Both the position numbers and the translations under genes were made by a program. Below the pieces are notes generated by a model, which made no database searches, was not told where the DNA came from, and was given only the letters and a program-made list of their open reading frames with translations. DNA of 64,000 nucleotides from Paralvinella palmiformis (taxonomy: Eukaryota; Annelida; Polychaeta; Terebellida; Alvinellidae). The stretch is taken from positions 489,001 to 553,000 of the forward strand of contig JAODUP010000275.1 of the NCBI GenBank assembly GCA_025642065.1, in the 5' to 3' direction. This document shows, in pieces, positions 22,703 to 64,000 of the stretch (position 1 is the stretch's first letter; the number at the start of each line of letters is the position of its first letter).

Positions 22703-23129
22703 CCACTGAACATAAATAATAATTCGCTAAATGACTTACACACATACAACAGAATCAACGTCCAGTATGTGCACTATTACAATATAATTAATTAGAGTTG
22801 GGTTTCATAGACAAAGAGAGTGACCACTGTACATATAATATATATAATTAATAATATATCAATGTTTGGGGTGATATTGAATTACTGCTTTCTGATGGTA
22901 TAATATTAATTACAGAAACGACCTTGATATTCAATTGTACTTGAAAACAACTCACGCTACCATAGCTAACATATCGATGTTATTGTTGTATAAAACCATA
23001 AATAAAAATTGTTTATAGAGATCGATGTTATTATTGTGTAAAACCATAAACAGTTATTTTTTAAATTATACATTCTTACAACGTATATTAAATTATGTAA
23101 AATGTTCCACTAAAACACGAATAATGTGC
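22701..23129. other. AT-rich spacer, no gene seen
   Basis: An imperfect direct repeat at about 22978-23010 and 23022-23056 (TCGATGTTATT, TTGTRTAAAACCATAAA) is the only structure noted. Confidence 0.35.
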
Positions 23130-23174
<45 letters not shown>

Positions 23175-23180
23175 TGTGTG
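23130..23180. repeat. (CT)n(GT)n compound microsatellite
   Basis: About 13 CT units are followed by about 12 TG units without a gap. Confidence 0.95.
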
Positions 23181-23800
23181 GATCTTGTTCCGGATCGAGT
23201 CCCGACCAGTTTATTGACTGTAACCGACCTGATTGTCGTGGTCGTTAACTTAACTGCCATTTTAATACCCATTAAGGAGATCCAGGTGTCGGATTGATCA
23301 CGATGTCCAATATATAGATAGTGTAGAATCTTCTGGATATGGTTCACTGATCTTCTAGATGTGGATGAAGGACCAGCTTCTTCCTGTACGGATCAGTATC
23401 ACTCCGACTTGTAACAATATATATTAGCTGTAACCATTTCAGAAATATAATGATATAGATCGATGTCCCATTGACGATGAAGATATACTGATATAAAACT
23501 CTCCCATGGTGTGTGTGGTGTGTGTGTGTGTGTGGGGGGGGTCGTATTAATATATTTGTATCGGTAGATCTATTATTTGTCATTTCCTGTTTATTCCCAT
23601 CTTTATTGTATACGATGATTTGCAGTTAATAATTAAACAAATACTTTCGAAGTCCATACGATATAATAAAATACAGTTTTCGAGATAACAATTAATACTG
23701 TTGTAAATATTGTTAATTGTTTGTAATACAAATGTATATCACACGTGATAATGAAAATATAACTAATGTAAACAAGTGTTTTGATAATGATCATTATTTG
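23181..23800. other. AT-rich stretch, no feature recognised
   Basis: Only a short (GT)n/G8 run at about 23509-23540 was noted. Confidence 0.3.
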
Positions 23801-23804
23801 CTGA

Positions 23805-23955
23805 TAATGCTACCACCTGAGTTTGAATTTCGGCGTGGGCATATTTGAAGAGTGTTTCATCTTTGACTTCGCTTCATTACCTTTAGAGCTCGCTCGGCCC
23901 ATTTAGCCTACCGTGTGCACAAAAGTGGTCGTAAAACATCAATCATCAATTATTG
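23805..23955 (+). repeat. SINE family A
   Basis: The B-box region GAGTTTGAATTTCGGCGTGG is followed by a complete tail: AGAGTGTTTCATCTTTGACT, TTCATTACCTTTAGAGCTCG, GGCCCATTTAGCCTACCGTG and GTCGTAAAACATCAATCATC. The 5' half of the tRNA head is lost. Confidence 0.7.
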
Positions 23956-25955
23956 CCGATATAAGTTATTGATATTAATAATTAACTAATTAACCTACAG
24001 CAACGTTATGAATAAAATATTTCACTAGTTAACATATAGATATTTATCAATACATTTTTAGATTTAGATTTTTTAATAATTATTCTTTATTAGGTTTTCT
24101 GTAATTTGTGTTTTCAGTTTTTAAACTGGGTAGCTAATAAGTCGCTTTGCCATTTAATACTTATTTAAATACTAAAACGACTTATGGACCACCCTGTACA
24201 GACATGATTATGCTAACTGAATATTTAATAGAAATACTTAATATAACTTATTATATTGATCTGTAATTATTAGGTAAATGTCGTGAATTGAGTGAAATAT
24301 AATTTCGGATGAAATAGATAGGACACCATTATATTAATATATACTAATATCAGTATGGCTTTCTTATAAGGTTTATGTCGACGTAATATTGGTGAGGAGG
24401 AGGGGGTGATAATACTGATACCTTTACACGGATTATAATTGGTCGACAATATTAGTCAACTCAAGTTAAAGATGTAGCCAGAATTAATGTCCCGATGTCA
24501 ACTGAACTCAGAACTACGAAACCTCTTGGAAATGGAGCTCGATGGCGGATTTGTGTGTTTGAAGAAAGCCAAAAATAGCCACCACAAATACAGAAAAAAA
24601 AAAGAACAAACTTCAAATAACATTTTTCGAGTTCACATCAGAAAGATGTCATTTCCTCAATCCGGATGTAGGTCATCACTGTTGAATACTTAAACATTCA
24701 ATTCGTTAACAATCATTTACACAGAAACATTAACTATCATGGCGCTTTTTACAAAATAAAACATAGCCAGGTATATGTCAGATAAAGGTAGTAATGAGAA
24801 ATATTACTAATTAATACCATATTATAAAATATTACAGTAGATGAGGATGGTTTGGTCGATAGTGTAATAGAAACTGTAATAAATATGTTTTTTTTATTAT
24901 CCTCACATGATGCATTTATTTCTAAATCCACTTGAAACGAGTGTATGCGTGCTTTATTCCAGTGTTTGAATATTGTATTGACCTTGTGTGTATATATTGT
25001 ATTTCTCTCTTTTTGACGCTTTATGAGTTAATATACTTAAAGAGAATGTCTGGTGGTGGGTATGAGTTTGGAAAAATGTCGTCCTTTCTAGAACAAAAAA
25101 AAAACCCCAAACAATTACAATACAAAAAGGTACAAACTCAAGAGGAATAGTTAGACATGTATATATTGATTGTAATTGATCTAGTATTCCAGCTTATAGT
25201 TCCTGAAATAAACGGTGCTTGCAAGCACAGACACGAATGGGTAATAACAGCTATGTGTTTGATGGCCCTTGATAAACGTAACTGATACAATTCAATTGTA
25301 TTCAACACGAAATAACTTGGAAAATTATATTAAAAATATATTAATATGATGTTGAAAAGGAGAATGTCAGAAGTACAATGTTTATTTCAAAATCATTTCC
25401 CCGATGAATTAAATAAAAAAAACAAAAAAGTATAAATAGATGACAGAAATAGATAATCTTTGGTGCTAAAGATCACGTAACAGTATTGTAATGTGTCTTG
25501 TTAGCTCAAAGTTGAAATGCCTTTGGCACAAAGAATTGTATAGTCATGAGAAATTTGGTAATACATCTGCAATTTTACAGCATTTTACACCTTTTTATTT
25601 ATATTTTTTCATATTTTATGCTCTCAATTGTCAATATATTTATTAAATATGGACTCGTGTTTGTATCAAATATTGATGTCTGAAATAAAGAAATTGATTA
25701 AAGAAATTGATTGATTAATTGATTGACTGGTTAGAACCGATCCAGGAAGTGTCGTAAATATTACAAACCAAATTTGAGTTATATTACTGGGCTGACATCA
25801 TTGTGGGTGGCTGTTCAGATTCATTGATACGGCTCAAGTGTATTAAAATTGACAATTTAAAAAAAAATCTATATTATTCTCTATCGTACATGCCTTACTA
25901 AATAATAAACATTTAATCTATCAATTAAACAAAACAAATCGATATAAATTACCCC
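23956..25955. other. AT-rich stretch, no firm feature
   Basis: No gene is recognised. A TCTGAAATAAAGAAATTGAT segment with ATTG repeats at about 25675-25735 resembles a LINE 3' tail, but has no coding part. A 68-codon open frame at 24487-24693 has no recognisable domain and is not called. Confidence 0.35.
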
Positions 25956-25959
25956 CTCT

Positions 25960-26215
25960 GTGACCTCGTCGGATTATTTGTCCATTGTTATGGTCAAGTT
26001 GTGCGTGAGGTCGGAGGTTCGAATCCCGGCCATGGCACTTATAGTAGGAGGGGTTTTTCATCCAACCAGGCAACTGGTAAAGTTTTCTCTGCCGAACATG
26101 TCATATATTGTAAATTTAGTTAGAATTAGTTTAGGTGGTGAAGCTGTAAATAACAGACCATGTACGTCTCCCTCGTTAGATACTTTGCCAGCCACATAAA
26201 AATAACCGGCATTTT
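25960..26215 (+). repeat. tRNA-derived SINE family B, near full length
   Basis: The B-box is GGTTCGAATCCCGGCCATGG at about 26016. Body motifs are ATAGTAGGAGGGGTTTTTCA, CCAACCAGGCAACTGG and GAATTAGTTTAGGTGGTGAA, and a tail runs to CACATAAAAATAACC. The inverse copy at 42480-42722 aligns along the whole length. Confidence 0.8.
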
Positions 26216-26287
26216 GGCCATTTGATTAAATTACATCATAATCTACATAGATTTTTTTAAAGGCTGACGATTTTAAACATTTTATTA

Positions 26288-26318
26288 CAATAATAATAAT
26301 AATAATAATAAATAATAA

Positions 26319-26349
<31 letters not shown>

Positions 26350-26390
26350 AACAATAATGAAATAATAATAATAATAATAATATAAGCAAA
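26288..26390. repeat. (AAT)n microsatellite
   Basis: Imperfect AAT/TAA triplet array with a few interruptions. Confidence 0.9.
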
Positions 26391-26445
26391 TTTAATAATT
26401 AAACAAAGTCTATATATATCGACTATTAGGACACTTAGATAGTGT

Positions 26446-28693
26446 GAGGGCCGGATTTAGGACTGGGCAACCTGGGCAGTTGCCCAGGAGCATTCACAAC
26501 CAAGGGGGCCTCTACATATCTCATGAAAAAACAATGTGTAAGGAAAACTTTAGGCTAACCTGAACGACAAGCACGTATCAATCAAAAACCATATTGCGAG
26601 GGTATTTCCAGATATTGTCCCACTTGTTCTAAGTTGTCTTACGTTAACGACGTTAGAAAGGTTTAACGTACACAACATAACGTAATTAGTGTGCTTGCAA
26701 AAACTCATTTTTCACGCGAACCGTAACCGTATCCTCGAACGTAACGCGTATATATAAATTCGCGTATTGCAAAATCTCTAAATATATGCAAACCATATTG
26801 TATTTCTGAGTGGTAAAAACAGCTAACTGGTTCAACATTGTCCAGACAAATATCTAAAATTTAACGCAATACAAATATCGACACAGATTTTCTTTGTTAT
26901 TAGTTGTTGGCTTAGAAACGTTACACAGTGACACTATCTGCCATCACCTTCCGCTAGGCACCTGTTGTTGTAGTAACAGCAGACTCGTCTTCATCTGCCT
27001 ATCTACGGTAGAAAATGACCAGAATATTGAGAAAACAAGTGGTTCCAGCATTTCATACTATTACACAGGTTGATGACATTAGCTTATGGCCAGAGCGTAC
27101 GCCGAAAGAATTAATTGACTATTGGGCTGGGAAATGTCTTGAGAATCTCCACCACAATGGTATCAAGTCTTTGGATGCTAAATTCGCAATGCAAAAAGTC
27201 GGTTGCAAATGTACACAAGGTATGTTTGAGCGATGGAAACGAAATGGGGAAGTTGTTATACGTTCTTGGATTTGTTATTCACCAGCAAATGGTAGAGTCT
27301 CCTGCTTCTTTTGCAAGTTAATGGGTGTTGCAGGATCCCAATTCACATATGATGGGTTCTGCGACAGGAAACACGCTTGTGATCGACTTGGTGTCCATGA
27401 GCAATCAAAAGATCACATTCAAGAAGTTTTATCAGCAACAAGTCATCTGGCATATAGACTCTTCATTTGCACAAGAAGGGTATCGAATTGAGCAATATTG
27501 GCGCAGTCTTTTAAACGACCCGGTCAGCGTGCTTAATTTTGATTGTAAACGATGCCTAGCTCTTCGTGCAGATTATGAAATCAAGGACACGAAGTTCAAG
27601 AAATGTTTGAAAGATTGATGAAATTCCTTGCAAATCATGGTATTGACATTCAAAATTGTCGTGGGCAATCTTATAACACCTCAGTATGAGTGGGAGATAC
27701 AATGATCTTCAAGCTGAAGTGGCAGCCGAAAATCATCATGCGATTTTGGATACCCTGTGGTGGACATTTACTGAATATTGTTGGACAAATAGCTGAATAT
27801 TGTCAAGCAGCAGTGACATTTTTTATTTCCTTCAAGCAATCTATGTGTTTTTCACAGTTTCTGAACACCGTCATGAAATTCTTACAGACCCATTGAAGTC
27901 TGTGGAATCCGGTCCTATATCGGTGCCAAAGAGGGATTCTACAACACGATGGTCCTGTCGATCTGATGTCCAGACATTTCACGCAATCCGTGAAGCACTT
28001 GCCAAAATAGCAAAACATGAAAATGAGATGTCTAGATCACGTTCTAAGACAAATGGTCGCCATGACAAGATGTGCAAACTGGAGACTGGCATCTTTGTTT
28101 GGGGTTTTTTTTGGGGGGGGATGACATCCTTGAGAGAGTTAATGCTACAAATCAGACGTTGCAAGATCCCAAGGGAAAGGAGATATCTGGAACTGATGGT
28201 TATGTGCAGACACGCAGTCATGAAAGAAATGTGGGCCTTTATCCATTGGGTTATGGACGATCGGAAGAGACTGCATTCTCGATGTTTGAAACATTTCGAG
28301 TTCAGAATTTTCTTCCAGTAATTGTTCAGTTTCTGAGTTCATTGGAGCAACGATTGAAATCCTACGAAAACGCCTGTTCTCTTTTCTTATGTGAACTGGA
28401 ATCACTCGACTGCGATGAAATCGGAGCAGCTGCAGCAAAATTGATTGCCGAGTACAATGATGATCTAAATCAAACAATTGGCGTTGAACTTGTGCAGTTT
28501 GCAGCCTTCTTCCCTCATTTTGCTGAAGATGATAAGATACGGAGAGGCCATTTCCTTTACAAACTGTTGATGAACAAGAAATTTATGACTATTACTATGT
28601 CTTGTTATCTTTTATTTTTTATATTCTAGGGCAGGGTGGGGCTCCACTACTGAAGGCTGTCCAGGGGCCTCCACGTGTCTAAATCCGGCCTTG
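26446..28693 (+). mobile_element. hAT-superfamily DNA transposon, internally deleted
   Basis: The left end reads GAGGGCCGGATTTAG and the right end, reverse complemented, CAAGGCCGGATTTAG: 13 of 15 positions match, with differences at positions 1 and 3. The 8-mers flanking it are GATAGTGT (26438-26445) and GATAGTGC (28694-28701), 7 of 8 identical. This is the 8-bp target duplication diagnostic of hAT elements. Just inside the left end, CCTGGGCA and TGCCCAGG form a strong hairpin (26471-26488). The inside holds a broken transposase gene with a TTF-type zinc finger (27015-28629). Preserved ends beside a deleted gene make it a non-autonomous copy. Confidence 0.88.
27015..28629 (+). pseudogene. hAT transposase relic (TTF zinc finger, ZMYM1-like family)
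   Basis: The first frame (27015-27491) holds the TTF-type zinc finger. It has W85-ICYSP, C97-x2-C100, then H128 and H134, in the order expected of this transposase and ZMYM1-like family. After a frameshift comes YRIEQYWRSLLNDPVSVLNF, then an abrupt join to FLANHGIDIQNCRGQSY at about 27627. The family normally has a long stretch between these, including the first catalytic acidic residue, so a large internal deletion is inferred. Further pieces are CGGHLLNIVGQIAEYCQAA, VPKRDSTTRWSCRSDVQTFH, ILERVNATNQTLQDPKGKE and FRVQNFLPVIVQFLSSLEQR, spread over three frames. The C-terminal dimerisation block is missing. The gene cannot encode an active transposase. Confidence 0.8.
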
Positions 28694-28701
28694 GATAGTG
28701 C

Positions 28702-28805
28702 AGTTACTATAACGCTGCAATGCGAATCCGCTGGTTGTGGGATCAAATTTGACTAAAACTTGTGTGCTTTCCTAGGAAGTCGCCCATCAAGGCTGAATAA
28801 AACAC
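28702..28805 (+). repeat. tRNA-like SINE fragment
   Basis: ACGCTGCAATGCGAATCCGC and TGGTTGTGGGATCAAATTTG resemble a weak A/B-box pair, followed by AGTCGCCCATCAAGGCTGAA. Family unknown. Confidence 0.3.
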
Positions 28806-28979
28806 TCACTCACCTTCTCACCCTTTTTATGATTAATTACGCCCAGATTGGAATAATGTCAAATTTATTTATTATTATCTGAGTACCCGATAAAATGCAC
28901 ATCCAGTAAGCTTAAAACCATTTACTGAGTTCATTATTCATCATCAAGTTATCCAGAAATATATCTTTAACTTCACATA

Positions 28980-29160
28980 TGGGCCGTTTTCGTGGCGTAA
29001 TTGGTAGCGCTGGAGTTGATCACATCTCTATAGCACTTCAACGGGCTATGTCAGAATTAAGGGTGTTTCATCTTTCACTTTTCCTCATTATCTATCCGAG
29101 ATGTTGTTTGGCACATTTAGCGTACAATGTGCACAAACATGACAACAAGACAACATTATA
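28980..29160 (+). repeat. SINE family A
   Basis: The A-box TGGCGTAATTGGTAGCGCTG at about 28992 is excellent. The tail is AAGGGTGTTTCATCTTTCAC, CTCATTATCTATCCGAGATG, CACATTTAGCGTACAATGTG and CACAAACATG. The canonical TTCRANNC B-box has been lost between them. Confidence 0.7.
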
Positions 29161-29276
29161 ACGAGTACAAGATAGTTATATCACTTCTCAAGTATAACCT
29201 CAGCTAGTTATAATGATATAAAGATGTGTGTTGTAAAATGGGATATTAAATGACCTATTTATTTCCAATATGTCAC

Positions 29277-29305
29277 TCACTCACTCACTCACTCACTCAC
29301 TCACT
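29277..29305. repeat. (CACT)n microsatellite
   Basis: Seven CACT units, followed shortly by (GT)n and a G-rich run at 29327-29350. Confidence 0.9.
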
Positions 29306-29350
29306 TTTACCTATCAGACTCTGGATGTGTGTGTGTGGGGGGGGGGGCGG

Positions 29351-29744
29351 TCGTGCCGCTAGATTTGTGCTTCTCAAATTCCCCCTCAGATTTTTAATTT
29401 TTTATTTAATTTATTTTGTACACTAATGTAAATACATATAATAATATTAAAATACATAAATACATTAAAATACCAGGATAGCACAATATATATGATGAGA
29501 AAACACTTATTTCCATTGTGGTCCTGAGAATATCCTGAGACATATGCCCAAGCTAAACAAAATGATCAGATCAAATATCCCACAGCAACAGTTAATAAAA
29601 TAGGGACTCGAACCTACAACTGGAAGTATATTGTCTGTGGTGCTCTATTTCTGCACCGAAAAGCGTCCAACAGCACAGACAGGTTACTCAGTGCATTAAT
29701 CAAGATGTTAATCACTAGATGGCGCTGTACGCAAACAGCGCAAC
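29351..29744. other. Region upstream of the SNX9-family start codon
   Basis: Probably contains the 5' UTR and promoter of the plus-strand gene. An out-of-frame ATG at 29719 opens a 16-codon frame that overlaps the proposed start at 29745. A tRNA-like GGGACTCGAACCTACAAC on the plus strand (29603-29620) suggests a minus-strand SINE head. No core promoter element is clear. Confidence 0.35.
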
Positions 29745-62134
<32,390 letters not shown>

Positions 62135-62914
62135 TAAATCAATATTTACAGAAATAATGCAGTTTAGAACAATGTACCCCAATCAGCAATGTATATTGTC
62201 TACTTCCATTAGACCCTAATACTAGTGTATGTGTATATATGTGAGGGGAGGGGGGTCTAATGGCCTGGTTAGACCGTGGTAGATTAGTGTGTAGTAGAAC
62301 CTAGGTTTAAATCGACTGATCTGGATTATGGGATGAATCAGCCACAAATGGGTATGTGGTTGATGAGAAATATCCTGTGTAGGTTACTTATTTACGGCAT
62401 CTTTCTAATGTAATTTACTCTTCACTAATATCTGATTGTACAGATCCATAAATACTTAGACACAATAAAAGTGCAAGTATTAGTGTTTAATTCAGACTTA
62501 ATATTATTATTATTATTATTAATAACATTATCATCATAATGCGTTTATATAGTCCTCCACAGTTTCCTCACTCACATTGGGAGCTAATAAAATACTAATA
62601 ATATTTATAATTATGATAATTTAGTAGTTTGACCAAAGAAACATACAGAAAACTAAACATTTTCAAATTTAAATAAACAAACCTTTTCACCTGGATTAAA
62701 ATATTTAATAAAACTTAGTAACATAAAGTCCATGATTAAGATAAGAAATAATTAGTGATTGATTGTGGTCCATCATCCTGTCCTTGACAACAGTATAATG
62801 TCATTTGAATGAAATATAACTAGGTGATGGATAACCTGCTTCATTAGTGATGGTTATCCTTTAGTAGTATAGTATCTGTAGGCCTCCATTGATTGCACTA
62901 AGGGGAGCTGCTCC

Positions 62915-62917
<3 letters not shown>

Positions 62918-62954
<37 letters not shown>
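62918..62954. repeat. (CA)n microsatellite
   Basis: About 18 CA units. Confidence 0.95.
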
Positions 62955-62957
<3 letters not shown>

Positions 62958-63359
62958 ATAATGAACTCTTTTGTGGGTAACTAACACGGTTATTATTTCT
63001 ATGAATTCATTATATGTGTATACACAGTGTTGTATGTGAGTGTTTTTAACTATTTGATACGTTGTCTAATCTTACCAAATCAATATTTCTAGTCATTGTT
63101 TATTTGCACTGGAGCTTTTGTACCTTTATTTTAAACAGGTTAATTAATATTTTATTAACTGTGCTTTTTATTATCTGTACTATAAAACTTAGGTTTAAAA
63201 TAAACTTTATAGATAATTTAACTTGTTCGTTTTAAGAAACTCGTACTCTTCCTTGAGATCAAAATGTTCTAGAAAATTAAAATGGTCTAATTTTTACTGA
63301 TGTGTCCTTAAACTCCATCCTTCCTTCTACCTTTTCAGCTGGTGATGGGTTTGGCCAAT

Positions 63360-63364
<5 letters not shown>

Positions 63365-63402
<38 letters not shown>
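63365..63402. repeat. (TA)n microsatellite
   Basis: About 19 TA units. Confidence 0.95.
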
Positions 63403-63405
<3 letters not shown>

Positions 63406-63709
63406 AGTTACATTACTTTGACATTCTATATGTTATTATATAGTGGGTAGAATAGTCTGTTTTGACAGCTAGGGAATGTGATCATATATATAAATATGCT
63501 AATTTAAAGCTTGTTAAACAATCAGCTGTTTGAATGTTGTAAGTACTTCCCACAACAATTAAATACCATAAGTATGTAAAACGTATTTACATTTCTAACT
63601 ATTTTATGGCTTGTATCATCAATATTAACATTAGATAACATATATTTCTGTTTGAGAGCTATCTGACAAATAGTTAAAAAGTATCACATATACATAATTA
63701 TGAATAAAT

Positions 63710-63712
<3 letters not shown>

Positions 63713-63759
<47 letters not shown>
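63713..63759. repeat. (TA)n microsatellite
   Basis: About 23 TA units. Confidence 0.95.
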
Positions 63760-63762
<3 letters not shown>

Positions 63763-64000
63763 TAAAGAATCAGATATAACAAACTTGTTAGTTACTGACA
63801 AGTGTTCATTATAAGTGTGTGTGTGTGCATGTGTGCATGCATGTGTGTGTGTAGTGTATTATATTATATTATTATGGCATTAGATTATAATTATGTTTTG
63901 TTTTATTAATACACATATGGGTCACATAACTGGAGTGTTAGTGCTGAAACCTCCAAGATTTAAATGATCTGGATCTTATATATTTCAATCCAGAAATGGA

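Noticed and set aside
24487..24693. 68-codon plus-strand frame (MSRCQLNSELRNLLEMELDG...)
   Set aside because: It has a helical, charged start but no family match, no splice context and an AT-rich end. I could not support it as a gene.
25960..26199. Sequence near 26016 with a strong tRNA T-loop, considered as a functional tRNA gene
   Set aside because: The acceptor stem and anticodon arm do not fold as a tRNA, and the block continues into a body shared with another dispersed copy, so it is a SINE. The same reasoning removed the other tRNA-like heads.

Overview
The window is AT-rich, intron-rich eukaryotic nuclear DNA. Spliced genes with introns of 0.3 to 9 kb, CR1-like LINEs, tRNA-derived SINEs, hAT transposons and long (TA)n, (CA)n and minisatellite arrays fit an invertebrate metazoan. 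A mollusc or other lophotrochozoan is plausible, but the sequence alone does not prove it. No bacterial operon, CRISPR array, plasmid or intact virus is visible.

Two protein-coding genes are well supported. On the minus strand (6960 down to 1254) lies a C2H2 zinc-finger gene. A long exon (finger 1, basic stretches, a PxDLS CtBP-type motif, an acidic tract, finger 2) splices in matching phase across a 3.6 kb intron to a short exon with finger 3. The predicted protein has 691 residues and looks like a transcriptional regulator. I cannot name the orthologue. On the plus strand (29745 to 62008 and beyond the right edge) lies a sorting nexin of the SNX9/SNX18/SNX33 family. Nine exons join without a phase conflict into 342 residues: SH3, proline-rich and acidic low-complexity linker, and PX domain. 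The BAR-domain exons must lie to the right of the window.

Layout: 1-330, LINE 3' end; 1254-6960, zinc-finger gene, its intron filled by a 48-bp minisatellite; 7.8-9.8 kb, decayed CR1-like LINE split by a hAT-type MITE; 10-21.5 kb, no firm gene, several LINE and SINE relics and microsatellites; 21.5-26.4 kb, mostly featureless AT-rich DNA; 26.4-28.7 kb, an internally deleted hAT transposon with both ends and its target duplication; 29.7-64 kb, the SNX9-family gene, whose introns hold at least nine minisatellites, two more MITE copies, hAT, LINE and MULE-like fragments and SINEs.

No unmistakable new molecular system is present. The most informative structures are the MITE family with 8-bp target duplications, including one copy nested in a LINE, an intronic array of about 16 hairpin-forming 47-bp units, a minisatellite that may sit inside a hAT-like element, and an inverted and repeated module at 58.0-58.5 kb whose copies encode related peptides.
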